DNA of 64,000 nucleotides from Aminomonas paucivorans DSM 12260 (GCF_000165795.1 NZ_CM001022.1:62001-126000), one strand, 5' to 3'. Positions 15,385-24,384 are shown, counted from the first letter of the stretch. Numbers and translations: made by a program. The notes: generated by a model not told the origin, from the sequence alone.

Positions 15385-16782
15385 TCAGTCCTGAAGGAAC
15401 GCGGCGTTCCGGGGTTTGCCGATGCGGTTTCCCACCAGCCAGACGATCAGGGAGGCGGGCAGGGAGAGGACCAGCGGCTCGATCTCCGTGATCCCCGGGA
15501 AGGCCTTCAGCAGCCCGAAGGTGCCGCCTCCCACGATCATGGCCAGCAGCCCCCCCATCTCCGTGATCCGCCCCTTGAAGACCAGGCCTCCCACGATGGG
15601 GACGAAGGCCGCGGACATCCAGATGCTGGCGATGAACAGGAAGGCGTCGTAGACCAGCTTGAACCGGAAGGCCAGGGAGAGGCCGATGATCCCCAAAAGC
15701 ACCACCGCCACCCGGGTGTAGGTGAGGATGGCTTTTTGCGAGAGTTTCCCGGTGCCTTTGAGGCGGGCGAAGATGTCGTTGGCCAGGGTGGCGCCCCCCA
15801 CCAGGTAGTAGCTGTCCAGGGTGGAGACGATGGCGCCGATGAGCCCCACGATGAAGAAGGCCCGGACCCCCACGGGGAGGTTCTCCAACACCATCTTCAC
15901 GTAGGCCACCTCGGGCTGCATGTCCGGATACAGGGCCCGGGCGATGACCCCGGAGGTGCAGATGACGATGTCGAAGGCGATCCAGATGCAGAAGCAGGTC
16001 AGCAGGGCCCGGCGTCCCACCTTGGGGGAGGTGGAGGCGGAGAAGCGCTGGTAGAAGGTGGGGTCCGCATAGGGACTGAGGCAGAAGATCACCAGCATCA
16101 CGGCCTTCCAGAAGCCCATGCCCGCCGTGGGGTGGAGGAGCTTGGCGTTCTCCCCCAGGGCGTTCCGAAGCCCCGCCCAGCCGCCGATGTCCGCGTAGAG
16201 GCCGGGAAAGACCATGGTTACCCCGAAGACCATGCAGAAGAACATGATCATGTCCGTCACCGCCACCCCCATCAGGCCCCCCCAGATGGTGAGCACGATG
16301 ACCAGGGCTACCATCAGGGTCCCCGCCAGGATGTTGCTGACCCCCCAGGCGGCCTCCCCGATGTAGCCCACCGCGGTGATCTCCCCGATCTGGGCGCAGA
16401 CGAAGAACATCAGCACCGCCCCCAGCAGGGCCACCCGGCGGCCGTAGAGGCTTTCCAGCAGGTCCGGGACGGTGATGTCCGTGCGGATCTGAATGCGCGG
16501 CCCCACCCAAAGGGCCAGGGGCATGCGGATCAGGTGGGCGCCGATGGACCAGATGGTCCAGGTGGAGATGCCGTACACCGCCGCGTAGCCCACGGTGCCC
16601 ACCACGCCGATGCCCCCGTACCAGGAGGCCGCCAGGGTCCCCACCACCAGGGACCAGGGAAGGCTCCGGTTCGCCAGGAAGAAGCTCTCCATGTCCTTGT
16701 TGCGCTTGGAGAAGTAGTACCCGATGCCCAGAACCAGGATGACGAAGAGTCCGATGAGGACGTTGTCCATCGCCGAGAGCAC
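15385..16782 (-). CDS. Sodium:solute symporter (SSS family)
   Basis: About 465 residues, 12-13 membrane helices. The GTG at 16782 is preferred because AGGAGG (16791-16796) is 8 bases away; an ATG at 16770 is 20 bases away and a GTG at 16791 overlaps the SD. Family signs: 'FFLANRSLPWSLVVGTLAA' at the first intracellular loop, 'GVSNILAGTLMVALVIVLT', and 'LIGAIVSTLDSYYLVGGATL', the S-T-x-D/S sodium site of helix 8. Substrate is unknown; the downstream HAL-fold protein makes a histidine-, aromatic- or related carboxylate a reasonable guess. First gene of the operon, divergent from the GntR regulator. Confidence 0.88.
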   Translation of the reverse strand: MLSAMDNVLIGLFVILVLGIGYYFSKRNKDMESFFLANRSLPWSLVVGTLAASWYGGIGVVGTVGYAAVYGISTWTIWSIGAHLIRMPLALWVGPRIQIRTDITVPDLLESLYGRRVALLGAVLMFFVCAQIGEITAVGYIGEAAWGVSNILAGTLMVALVIVLTIWGGLMGVAVTDMIMFFCMVFGVTMVFPGLYADIGGWAGLRNALGENAKLLHPTAGMGFWKAVMLVIFCLSPYADPTFYQRFSASTSPKVGRRALLTCFCIWIAFDIVICTSGVIARALYPDMQPEVAYVKMVLENLPVGVRAFFIVGLIGAIVSTLDSYYLVGGATLANDIFARLKGTGKLSQKAILTYTRVAVVLLGIIGLSLAFRFKLVYDAFLFIASIWMSAAFVPIVGGLVFKGRITEMGGLLAMIVGGGTFGLLKAFPGITEIEPLVLSLPASLIVWLVGNRIGKPRNAAFLQD

Positions 16783-16954
16783 GCAGAACACCTCCTAGGG
16801 ATTTCGTGGACTGCCGGATGGAACGGACGGACGGCGCGGTTCGGCCATGGCACCCTCCTTTCGGTCGTGGAGCCCCGAGGCTCCCGAAACCCCGCTCCCC
16901 GAAGTGGTATAAAGGGCGCGGACGGTGCGTCGAAGGAGAAAGGGCACTTCGATG

Positions 16955-16970
16955 TACCGGTGTATCGGTA
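16955..16970. promoter_or_regulatory. Probable GntR operator in the symporter/regulator divergent region
   Basis: TACCG-N6-CGGTA is a perfect dyad, sitting in the only AT-richer part of the gap, 60 bases before the GntR start. It overlaps TATATT (16969-16974), a plausible -10 for the GntR gene. FadR/FCD regulators bind short dyads of this spacing, so autorepression plus control of the divergent symporter operon is likely. Confidence 0.5.
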
Positions 16971-17029
16971 TATTGGACATGCTGGCCTGAAAGGTTCCAC
17001 AGTGCAAGATGCGGGAGGAGGATTCGGGG

Positions 17030-17695
17030 ATGATCCTGTCGAGCACCGACTCGCTGCGAAAGCAGGTCTACGAGTACCTGAAGGAGAAGATCGCCTGCGG
17101 CGAGCTGCGTCCCGGCGAGATGATCGACCAGAAGGAGATGCAGGAGCGTCTGGGGGTGAGCAAGACCCCCCTGCGGGATTCCCTGATCCGCCTGGAGGCG
17201 GAAGGGGTGGTGACGATCCTCCCCAGCCGGGGGGTCCGGGTGAACCGCCTGACCCTCCGGGAGGTGCGGCACATCTACCAGATCGGCGGAGCCCTGGAGG
17301 CGGCGGCCTTCGAGGCGGTCTTCCCGGCCATGGACCCGGGAACCCTGGGGCGCATGGAGGCGGTGCAGCGGGAGGTGGTGGAGCGGATGGGGTCCGGAGA
17401 CTACGGGCTCTGCCCGGATCGGAACGTGGAGTTCCACGAACTGGCCCTGGGACTGTGCGACAACGAGGCCCTCGTCGCCCAGATCCACCTCTACCGATCC
17501 CGGCTCTACGATTTCCCCCGGAAGGACCTGATCTCCGTCCGGGACTGGGAGGACCGGTACTGGGAGCAGCACTGGGAGATCCTGCGCCTCTTCCGGGAGG
17601 GGACGGCCCGGGACCTGGGGGCCTTCATCCGGGAGGTCCACTGGAATTTCGACGCCCACCGGGACGTGCTGGCGACGTACTACGAGGAGGCCTGA
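17030..17695 (+). CDS. GntR-family (FCD/FadR subfamily) transcriptional regulator
   Basis: 221 residues. Start 17030 has GGAGGAGG 8 bases before it; an upstream ATG at 17009 has no SD. Winged helix 'LRKQVYEYLKEKIACGELRP' followed by 'QKEMQERLGVSKTPLRDSLI' and 'RLEAEGVVTILPSRGVRVN'. The C-terminal all-helical FCD domain has the metal-binding pattern in 'NVEFHELALGLCDN' and 'YWEQHWEILRLF'. FCD regulators usually sense the carboxylate that the adjacent operon takes up. Divergent from the symporter/HAL-fold operon, which it very probably controls. Confidence 0.92.
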   Translation: MILSSTDSLRKQVYEYLKEKIACGELRPGEMIDQKEMQERLGVSKTPLRDSLIRLEAEGVVTILPSRGVRVNRLTLREVRHIYQIGGALEAAAFEAVFPAMDPGTLGRMEAVQREVVERMGSGDYGLCPDRNVEFHELALGLCDNEALVAQIHLYRSRLYDFPRKDLISVRDWEDRYWEQHWEILRLFREGTARDLGAFIREVHWNFDAHRDVLATYYEEA

Positions 17696-17705
17696 GGAAG
17701 GTTCC

Positions 17706-17753
17706 GTACGGGAAACGGCGGTTGAGGAGGATCCAGGCCGCCGTCTCCCGTAC
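17706..17753. terminator. Long hairpin between convergent GntR and HisD-like genes
   Basis: A 16-base arm (17706-17721) pairs with 17738-17753 with one mismatch, around a 16-base loop. It is central in the 73-bp convergent gap and could serve both strands, although there is no long T run. Confidence 0.55.
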
Positions 17754-17768
17754 CAGAGGGAGTGCCCT

Positions 17769-19031
17769 TCAGCGCGCCCTCGCTTCCGCCGCCGCGGCGT
17801 GGGCGAAGAGCCCCTCCGCCCGGGCGATGCGCGCCGCCAGGGGGCTCAGGGCCGCCGCTCCTGAAGGGGTGAGGCGCTGGAAGGTGCAGACCTTGAGGAA
17901 GGTCCCCACCCACAGGCCTCCGGTGTACCGCGCCGCCCCCATGGTGGGCAGGGTGTGGTTGGTGCCGGAGACGTAGTCCCCGAAGACCTCCGCCGCCCCC
18001 TCGCCCACGAACAGGGACCCGTAGTTGCGCAGGGCCGGGATCCACGCCTCCGGGTCCCGCACGTTCAGCTCCAGGTGTTCCGGGGCCCGAAGGTTGGCGA
18101 ACTCCTGGGCCTCCTCGGGGGAATCGGCGAGCCAGATCTCCCCCCCCGCCTCCCAGGAGGCTCGGGCCACCGGGGCGGTGGGCAGGGTTTCCAGCTGACG
18201 GCGCACCTCCTCCTCCACCCGCACCGCCAGGTCCTCGTCCAGGGACACCAGGGCGGAACGGGCGTCCGGGTCGTGTTCCGCCTGGGCCAGCAGGTCTGCC
18301 GCCACCACCGAGGGGTCGGCCCCGGCGTCCGCCAGCACCAGCACCTCGCTGGGCCCCGCCACGAAGTCGATGCCCACCCGGCCCACGCACTGCCGCTTGG
18401 CCTCCGTGACGTACCGGTTCCCCGGCCCCACGACGAGGTCCACCGGGGGCACCGATTCGGTGCCGTAGGCCAGGGCCCCCACCGCCTGGGCTCCCCCCAG
18501 GGCGTAGACCTCCGTCACCCCCGCCAGGGAGAGGGCCGCCAACACCGCCGGATGGACCCGGTCGGTGCCCTTCATCACGGGGGTGCAGGCGCACACCCGG
18601 GGCACCCCCGCCGCCAGGGCGGGGATCGCCAGCATCAGGGCGGTGGAGATGAGGGGGTAGCCCCCCCCGGGAACGTAGCAGCCGCAGGAGTCCACGGGGA
18701 GAACCCGGTGACCCAGGAAGACCCCCGGGGCGTTTTCCTCCTCCTTCAGGTCCTTCAGGGCCTCCCGCTGCCTTCGGGCGAAGCGCCGCAGGTTCGCCGC
18801 CGCCTCCTCCAGGGCTTCCCGCAGTTCCGGTTCCGTCTCCCGAAGCCCTTGGGCCAGTTCCTCCGGGGACACGCGCAGGGCGGTGCGGGTGCTGCCGTCG
18901 AAGCGGCGGCTCGCCTCGAAGAGGGCCTGGTCCTTTCGGGTCTTCACATCCTCCAGCAGGGCCCCCACGGTGCGGGCCAGTTCGGTGCGGTCCTCCGGCG
19001 CCTCGGGCCGGGAGATCTTCAGGGCTTTCAT
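17769..19031 (-). CDS. Histidinol dehydrogenase family protein
   Basis: 420 residues. Start 19031 with GGAGG upstream; the frame is open further upstream but that part is not conserved. Family motifs are intact: 'CGCYVPGGGYPLISTALM', 'GPGNRYVTEAKR', 'IDFVAGPSEVLVLADAGAD', the Zn ligands Gln and His in 'AQAEHDPDARSAL', the catalytic Glu-His in 'RAPEHLEL', Asp in 'FGDYVSGTNHTLPT' and the last His in 'EGLFAH'. It should therefore oxidise an alcohol to an acid with NAD. No his biosynthesis gene is nearby. Paralogues of this family act in catabolism, for example sulfopropanediol 3-dehydrogenase, so a catabolic role is possible, as is true HisD. Confidence 0.85.
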   Translation of the reverse strand: MKALKISRPEAPEDRTELARTVGALLEDVKTRKDQALFEASRRFDGSTRTALRVSPEELAQGLRETEPELREALEEAAANLRRFARRQREALKDLKEEENAPGVFLGHRVLPVDSCGCYVPGGGYPLISTALMLAIPALAAGVPRVCACTPVMKGTDRVHPAVLAALSLAGVTEVYALGGAQAVGALAYGTESVPPVDLVVGPGNRYVTEAKRQCVGRVGIDFVAGPSEVLVLADAGADPSVVAADLLAQAEHDPDARSALVSLDEDLAVRVEEEVRRQLETLPTAPVARASWEAGGEIWLADSPEEAQEFANLRAPEHLELNVRDPEAWIPALRNYGSLFVGEGAAEVFGDYVSGTNHTLPTMGAARYTGGLWVGTFLKVCTFQRLTPSGAAALSPLAARIARAEGLFAHAAAAEARAR

Positions 19032-19147
19032 GACGTTGCCTCCTCGCTGACGGTCTGCCGCGATGATGCCGAGAAAGCGGGAATCGGTCAAGGGGAGGGC
19101 CCGGGGACGGGGCGAGCGGGGCGGGGGATCGCTCGCCCCGGGCGGGT

Positions 19148-19684
19148 TCAGGGGCGGGGGAAATCGGAGGGGCGGTTTTTCCAGAAGGCCAGCGCCTCTT
19201 CCCCGTTTCGGGCCGCGAAGGGGCAGCTGGGAGAGGCGCCGCAGCTCCGGCACCAGAGGTCGTAGACGGAGTTCAGGGTGCCGCAGTGGGGGCAGCGGAA
19301 CTCCTCCTGGGTCCGAAGGAACCATCCGGAAAACCCCTGCTTCCTCCGGACGTGCAGGGAGGCTTCCGCCTCCCGGAGCTGGGGGCTTTTCTCCTGGGCG
19401 TCCCGCAGGAGGGAGCAGGGGAACTCGGGACAATCGGCGCAGGAGTCCACGCCCCTTTCCTCGGCGCACCGCCGGACGGCGCAGGAGGCGCACCGGGCGG
19501 CGGTGCGGGGGCTGCCGCAGCCTTCGTACCGCAGGTCCTCCTCGGGCACCCCCAGCACCACGCTGGCGTGGGGGAGCCTGGCCGGGTCGTCGTGGTTTCC
19601 CATATAGAGGAAGCAGGTGGGACAGAAGACACCGCAGGGAGCCCGAAAGCGCGGCTCCGGTTCCAGGGGGCGGGTCACCTTCAT
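19148..19684 (-). CDS. DUF3795-like Cys-rich protein with a zinc-ribbon tail
   Basis: 178 residues. The start at 19684 has AAGGAGG 8 bases upstream. N-terminal half: 'CGVFCPTCFLYMGN', 'RYEGCGSPRTAARCASCAVR', 'RGVDSCADCPEFPCSLLR', the metal-binding Cys pattern of DUF3795. The C-terminal part adds a separate ribbon, 'FRCPHCGTLNSVYDLWCRSC'. Probable metal-binding protein of unknown function. It is divergent from the efflux operon and shares a 259-bp upstream region with it. Confidence 0.75.
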   Translation of the reverse strand: MKVTRPLEPEPRFRAPCGVFCPTCFLYMGNHDDPARLPHASVVLGVPEEDLRYEGCGSPRTAARCASCAVRRCAEERGVDSCADCPEFPCSLLRDAQEKSPQLREAEASLHVRRKQGFSGWFLRTQEEFRCPHCGTLNSVYDLWCRSCGASPSCPFAARNGEEALAFWKNRPSDFPRP

Positions 19685-19943
19685 GAGGAACACCTCCTTG
19701 CGGGTTCGGGAAGGCCGCGGGACGTCCCCAGCGGTCCGACGCCAGTTGGTCTGGTGCCATCTTATCCCATCTTCGCGCTGTCGTGTTGTTTATTTTATTT
19801 TTGTTTCAAGGGGCCCGATTCCCTCCCATCCCTTTGCGTTTCTTTGGAGGACTCCTGGTAGAAACCCCGACACGGAGAGAGGGGTTCTGTGTTTACAATG
19901 CCTGCAGGAGCGTTCCCTCCGGGGATCGAAGGAGGAGAGGTCC
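19685..19943. promoter_or_regulatory. Divergent upstream region of the TolC-MacAB operon
   Basis: This gap contains an unusually AT-rich tract (about 19785-19810, TTTATTTTATTTTTGTTT), and closer to the operon an interrupted dyad AACCCC (19863-19868) / GGGGTT (19881-19886) followed by TTTACAAT. The features suggest a promoter and possible operator for the efflux genes; exact -35/-10 assignment is not convincing. Confidence 0.35.
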
Positions 19944-21200
19944 ATGGTGTGTCGATGGTTTCTGGCAGGAGCCCTGGCCGCGGCCCTGGCCGGCGCGGCG
20001 TGGGGAGCCCCGACGGGGCAGGCCCTGACGCTGCGGGAGTGCCTGCTGTCCGCCCTGGAGAACCACCCCCAGCTTCGGGCGGCCCGGGCGCGGGTGGAGG
20101 CCCAGGGGCAGGCGGTGCGGGTGCAGGAGGCTCCCCGGAAACCCTCCCTGGAGGCCTCGGGCAGCGGCAGGGCGGCGGAGGGGGCGCGGGACGCTTCGGC
20201 GGAGCTGCGCCTCTCCCAGCTGGTCACCGACGGGGGCAAGACGGATCTGGCGGTCCAGGCGGCGGAGCTGGAGCGGGAGGCGGTCCTCCAGGACCTGGCG
20301 GCGGCCCGTTCGGACCTGGTGCTGGAGGTGCAGCAGGCCTTCTACGCCCTGGTGAAGGCGGAGGACGATCTGGAGGTGGCGCGGCGCAACGTGGCGGTGC
20401 AGGAGGAACAGCTGGCCCGGGCCCGGGCCTTCTTCCAGGCGGGGAAGGTGCCCAAGTCGGACGTCACCGCCGCGGAGGTGGACCTGGGGCAGGCCCGGCT
20501 GGAGCAGACCCAGGCCTCGGGGACGGTGGAGGCGACCCGATCCCTTCTGTACCGGACCATGGGGGTCTCTCCCCGGGGGCAGGCCCTTTCCGTGACCCCG
20601 CCGCCCTGGACGGACCGAAAGGCCCCGTCGGTGGAGGCGGCCCAGTCCGGAGTGGCCGCCCGGCCGGACCTGAAGGCCCAGGGCCTTCGGGTGGAGGAGG
20701 CCTCCCGAAACGTGGCCCTGGCGGCGAAGGACCTCGCCTGGAACGTGGCGGCCTGGGGGGGGTACGGCTGGTCCGACCCCGGGACGGGGGAGTGGAAGTC
20801 CGGTCTCACCCTCTCCCTGCCCCTCCTGGACGGGGGGCGCACCGACGCCAAGGTGGGGCAGGCCCGGGCGAAGCTGGAGGAGGCCCGGGCGACGGAGGAG
20901 GACCTGAGGCAGAAGGCGGATCTGGCGGTGGTGGAGGCCCTGACGGAGCTGCGCACCGCCGAGGAGAGCCTGCGCACCGCCCTGCTGGTGGACCGGCAGG
21001 CCCGGGAGAACCTGGACCTGGCCCGGGGACGCTACCGCGAGGGGGTGGGCAGCCCCCTGGAGGTGAGCCAGGCGGCACTGAACCGGACGAAGGCCCAGAG
21101 GAGCCTGGCGAAGGCCCGGCACGACCTGCGCATTGCCTGGGCGAAGCTGGAGCACGGCATGGGGACGAACCTGGCGGATCTGGAGGGGGAAGGGCGATGA
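19944..21200 (+). CDS. TolC-family outer membrane efflux protein
   Basis: 418 residues, start behind GGAGGAGAGG, signal peptide 'WFLAGALAAALAGAAWG'. Two OEP repeats: 'LTLRECLLSALENHPQLRAA' opens the first, 'ARPDLKAQGLRVEEASRNVA' the second, each with long coiled-coil helices ('LDLARGRYREGVGSPLEVSQ' near the end is the usual repeat signature). Acts as the outer-membrane duct for the MacA/MacB pair encoded next. Its presence implies a diderm envelope. Last base pairs overlap macA (ATGA). Confidence 0.9.
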   Translation: MVCRWFLAGALAAALAGAAWGAPTGQALTLRECLLSALENHPQLRAARARVEAQGQAVRVQEAPRKPSLEASGSGRAAEGARDASAELRLSQLVTDGGKTDLAVQAAELEREAVLQDLAAARSDLVLEVQQAFYALVKAEDDLEVARRNVAVQEEQLARARAFFQAGKVPKSDVTAAEVDLGQARLEQTQASGTVEATRSLLYRTMGVSPRGQALSVTPPPWTDRKAPSVEAAQSGVAARPDLKAQGLRVEEASRNVALAAKDLAWNVAAWGGYGWSDPGTGEWKSGLTLSLPLLDGGRTDAKVGQARAKLEEARATEEDLRQKADLAVVEALTELRTAEESLRTALLVDRQARENLDLARGRYREGVGSPLEVSQAALNRTKAQRSLAKARHDLRIAWAKLEHGMGTNLADLEGEGR

Positions 21201-22450
21201 GCGGGACGACGCGTGGCGGCAGGCGGGGCGGAGGCAAGGGAAAGGCCCTGGGGGCCCTGCTGGTCCTGGGGACACTGGCCGCCGGGGGCTGGTGGTTCTT
21301 CGGCCGGGAGACGAAGCCCCCGGTGGCCTACCTCTCCGAGGCCGTGGCCCGGGGCGAGGTGGTGCAGAGCGTCTCCGCCACGGGGACCCTCCAGGCGGTG
21401 AACACCGTGACGGTGGGCTCCCAGGTCTCCGGGACCATCTCTCGGGTGCTGGTGGACTACAACTCCCGGGTGCGCAAGGGGCAGCTCCTGGCCCTCATCG
21501 ACCCCACCATGCTGGCGGCGGAGGTCGCCAAGTCCGAGGCGGACCTGGCCTCGGCCCGAGCGGACCTGGCCAGCGCCCGGGCGGACCTGGCCAACGCGGA
21601 CCGGAACCGCCAGCGGCAGGAGCGCCTCTACGCCTCCCACTTCGTGGCCAAGAGCGATCTGGACGACGCCCGCACCTCCTGGCTCACCGCCGCCGCCAAG
21701 GTGGACGCCTCCCGGGCGGGGGTGCGTCAGGCCGAGGCGGTGCTGCGCCGGGGTCGGGCCAACCTGGGGTACACCCGCATCGTCTCCCCCATCGACGGCA
21801 CCGTGGTGGGCAAGAGCATCAGCGAGGGGCAGACCGTGGCGGCGAGCTACCAGACCCCCACCCTCTTCACCCTGGCGGAGGACCTGACCCGCATGCAGGT
21901 GGAGGCGGACGTGGACGAGGCGGACATCGGCCCCATCCGGGAGGGGATGCCCGTCACCTTCACCGTGGACGCCTTTCCCGACGACACCTTCCGGGGGCGG
22001 GTGAGCCAGGTGCGCCTCCAGGCCAAGACCCAGGAGAACGTGGTGACCTATACGGTGGTCGTCCGGGTGGACAACCCGGACCTGACCCTGAAGCCCGGCA
22101 TGACCGCCAACGTGGCCATCCGGGTGGCGGAGGCCTCCGGGGTCCTGCGGGTCCCTGCGGCGGCCCTGCGCTTCCGCCCGGGCAACGGGAACGGGGAGGG
22201 GAAGCGCCGGGCCGCCTCTCCCGCCCCGGGGACGGGGGAGGAGAAACGAAGCTCCGGGCCGGTGGTGTGGGTCCTTCAGGAGGGGCAGGAACGCCCCCTG
22301 CGCCGGGTGCCCGTGGAGGTGGGGCTCACCGACGGCACCTGGACCGCCGTCTCCGGGGACCTGACGGAAGGGGACCGGGTGGTCACGGGAGCGGACGGAA
22401 CCGGTTCGGGGAAGAGCAGCGCCGGGGGGCCCGGGAGACCCTTCCCATGA
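21197..22450 (+). CDS. macA: MacA-like periplasmic adaptor (HlyD/RND-MFP family)
   Basis: 417 residues. One N-terminal membrane anchor ('ALGALLVLGTLAAGGWWFF'), then the adaptor order: first barrel/lipoyl half ('TGTLQAVNTVTVGSQVSGTI'), a helical hairpin rich in heptads with an internal duplication ('ADLASARADLASARADLANA'), second lipoyl half ('GYTRIVSPIDGTVVGKSISE'), a beta-barrel and a proximal domain ('LTLKPGMTANVAIRV'). A Gly/Arg-rich low-complexity insert lies before the last strand. Links TolC to MacB. Coupled at both ends by 4-base overlaps. Confidence 0.92.
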   Translation: MSGTTRGGRRGGGKGKALGALLVLGTLAAGGWWFFGRETKPPVAYLSEAVARGEVVQSVSATGTLQAVNTVTVGSQVSGTISRVLVDYNSRVRKGQLLALIDPTMLAAEVAKSEADLASARADLASARADLANADRNRQRQERLYASHFVAKSDLDDARTSWLTAAAKVDASRAGVRQAEAVLRRGRANLGYTRIVSPIDGTVVGKSISEGQTVAASYQTPTLFTLAEDLTRMQVEADVDEADIGPIREGMPVTFTVDAFPDDTFRGRVSQVRLQAKTQENVVTYTVVVRVDNPDLTLKPGMTANVAIRVAEASGVLRVPAAALRFRPGNGNGEGKRRAASPAPGTGEEKRSSGPVVWVLQEGQERPLRRVPVEVGLTDGTWTAVSGDLTEGDRVVTGADGTGSGKSSAGGPGRPFP

Positions 22451-23154
22451 CGGTTCTCCTGGAGCTGGAGGGGGTCCGCAAGACCTACGACATGGGGGAG
22501 GTGGCGGTGGAGGCCCTCCGGGGGGTCTCCCTCTCCGTGGAGGAGGGGGAGTACGTGGCGATCATGGGGGCCTCGGGCTCCGGCAAGTCCACCCTCATGC
22601 ACATCCTGGGCTGCCTGGACACCCCCACGGAGGGGCGGTACCGCCTGGCGGGACGGGAGGTGGGGGCCCTGAAGCGGGACGAACTGGCCCAGGTGCGCAA
22701 CCGGAGCATCGGCTTCGTCTTCCAGGGGTTCAACCTGCTTCCCCGAACCACCGCCCTGGCGAACGTGGAGCTGCCCCTCCTCTACCGGGGGGTGCCCCAC
22801 CGGGTCCGGGCCGAAAGGGCCCGGGAGGCCCTGCACCGGGTGGGACTGGAGGGGCGGGAGCGCCACATGCCCCACCAGCTCTCCGGGGGGCAGCAGCAGC
22901 GGGTGGCCATCGCCCGGGGCATCGTGGGGGAGGCCCCCCTGGTGCTGGCGGACGAGCCCACGGGGAACCTGGACAGCCGGAGCAGCGGGGAGATCATGGG
23001 GCTCTTCTCGGAACTCAACGACCGATTGGGCATCACGGTGGTGCTGGTGACCCACGAACCCGACATGGCCTGCTTCGCCAAGCGGGTCGTCACGGTCAGG
23101 GACGGCCTGGTGGTGTCCGACGCCCCGGTGGGGGAGAGGAGGCTCCCCTCGTGA
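22447..23154 (+). CDS. MacB-type ABC transporter ATPase
   Basis: 235 residues with all ABC motifs: Walker A 'GASGSGKSTLMHILG', Q-loop 'FVFQGFNLLP', signature 'LSGGQQQRVAIARG', Walker B 'PLVLADEPTGNLD', H-loop 'LVTHEPD'. LolD/MacB class (ends of the type 'FAKRVVTVRDGLVV'). ATPase and permease are separate genes here, unlike E. coli MacB where they are fused. Start ATG overlaps macA stop; the stop overlaps the permease GTG. Confidence 0.95.
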   Translation: MTVLLELEGVRKTYDMGEVAVEALRGVSLSVEEGEYVAIMGASGSGKSTLMHILGCLDTPTEGRYRLAGREVGALKRDELAQVRNRSIGFVFQGFNLLPRTTALANVELPLLYRGVPHRVRAERAREALHRVGLEGRERHMPHQLSGGQQQRVAIARGIVGEAPLVLADEPTGNLDSRSSGEIMGLFSELNDRLGITVVLVTHEPDMACFAKRVVTVRDGLVVSDAPVGERRLPS

Positions 23155-24380
23155 TCGGTCTGGGGGAGATTCTGGTGGTGGCCCTGCGGGCCCTCAAGGC
23201 CAACGCCCTGCGCTCCGCCCTGGCCATGCTGGGCATCGTCATCGGCGTGGGGGCGGTGATCACCATGTTCGCCGTAGGTACCGGGGCCAACCGGCGGGTG
23301 ACGGAGCAGATCTCCAGCATAGGGAGCCACCTGCTGGTGGTCATGTCCGGCACCGTCACCAGCGGGGGGGCGCGCACCGGTCCCGGAGCGGCCCCCTCCC
23401 TCACCCTGGGGGACGCGGAGGCCATCCTGAGGGAGTGCCCCGCCGTGGAGGCGGTGGCCCCCCGGGTGCAGGGCACCGCCCAGCTGGTGGTGCGCAACCA
23501 GAACTGGTCCACCGTCGCGGTGGGGTCCACGGGGGATTTCCTGACGGTGCGGGAGTGGCCCCTGGCTTCGGGGCGGAACCTCTCCGAGTCGGACGTGCGC
23601 AGCGCCGCCAAGGTGGCCCTGCTGGGACAGACGGTGGCGGAGAACCTCTTCGGCGACCAGGACCCGGTGGGGCAGACGGTGCGGGTGAACAAGATCCCCG
23701 TGGTGGTGGTGGGCCTGCTGGCCCGCAAGGGGACCTCCGCGGGGGGCAACGACCAGGACGACACCCTGGTGGTCCCCGTCACCACCGCCCAGAAGCGCCT
23801 CTTCCCCAGCCGGTTTCCCGGGAAGGTGCGGGACCTCACCGTCCGGGCGGTGAGCGACCAGGCCCTGGCCGCCGCTCAGGAGCAGATGGAGGAGCTGCTG
23901 GATCGGCGGCACCGCATCCGTCCGGGGGAGGACCGGGACTTCACGGTGCGGAACCTCTCGGAGATCCTGGAGGCCGCCAAGGCCTCCACCAAGACCCTCT
24001 CGGTGCTGCTGGCGGCGGTGGCCTCCGTCTCCCTTCTGGTGGGGGGCATCGGCATCATGAACATCATGCTGGTGTCGGTGACGGAGCGCACCCGGGAGAT
24101 CGGCATCCGCATGGCCGTGGGAGCCCGGACCGCCGACGTGCTGGCCCAGTTCCTCGCGGAGTCCCTGGTGCTCTCCCTGGTGGGGGGAGGTGCGGGCATC
24201 GTCCTGGGGGTGGGGGTCTCGGCGGCGGTGTCCCGCCTCGCGGGGTGGGAGACGGTCATCTCCCTCTCCTCGGTGCTCCTGGCCTTCGGGTTCTCCGCCC
24301 TGGTGGGGGTGGGGTTCGGCTTCTATCCCGCCTGGCGCGCCGCGAGGCTGGAGCCCATCGACGCCCTGCGGTACGAGTGA
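23151..24380 (+). CDS. MacB-type ABC transporter permease
   Basis: 409 residues, start GTG in a GTGA overlap. Topology is the MacB/FtsX type: one N-terminal helix ('LRSALAMLGIVIGVGAVITMF'), a large periplasmic MacB_PCD domain, and three C-terminal helices ('LLAAVASVSLLVGGIGIMNI' onward) with the conserved 'VTERTREIGIRMAVGAR' loop and the terminal 'YPAWRAARLEPIDALRYE'. Exports peptides, macrolides, siderophores or lipopeptides in known systems; substrate here is unknown. Confidence 0.94.
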   Translation: MIGLGEILVVALRALKANALRSALAMLGIVIGVGAVITMFAVGTGANRRVTEQISSIGSHLLVVMSGTVTSGGARTGPGAAPSLTLGDAEAILRECPAVEAVAPRVQGTAQLVVRNQNWSTVAVGSTGDFLTVREWPLASGRNLSESDVRSAAKVALLGQTVAENLFGDQDPVGQTVRVNKIPVVVVGLLARKGTSAGGNDQDDTLVVPVTTAQKRLFPSRFPGKVRDLTVRAVSDQALAAAQEQMEELLDRRHRIRPGEDRDFTVRNLSEILEAAKASTKTLSVLLAAVASVSLLVGGIGIMNIMLVSVTERTREIGIRMAVGARTADVLAQFLAESLVLSLVGGGAGIVLGVGVSAAVSRLAGWETVISLSSVLLAFGFSALVGVGFGFYPAWRAARLEPIDALRYE

Positions 24381-24384
24381 CGGA

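Noticed and set aside
19032-19760. N-terminal extension of the HisD-like frame
   Set aside because: It overlaps the DUF3795 gene and bears no conserved sequence; an SD and ATG at 19031 give the normal protein length.
21540-21600. Short direct repeats in the adaptor gene
   Set aside because: They encode heptad repeats of the MacA coiled coil (ADLASARADLASARADLA), not a separate repeat element.
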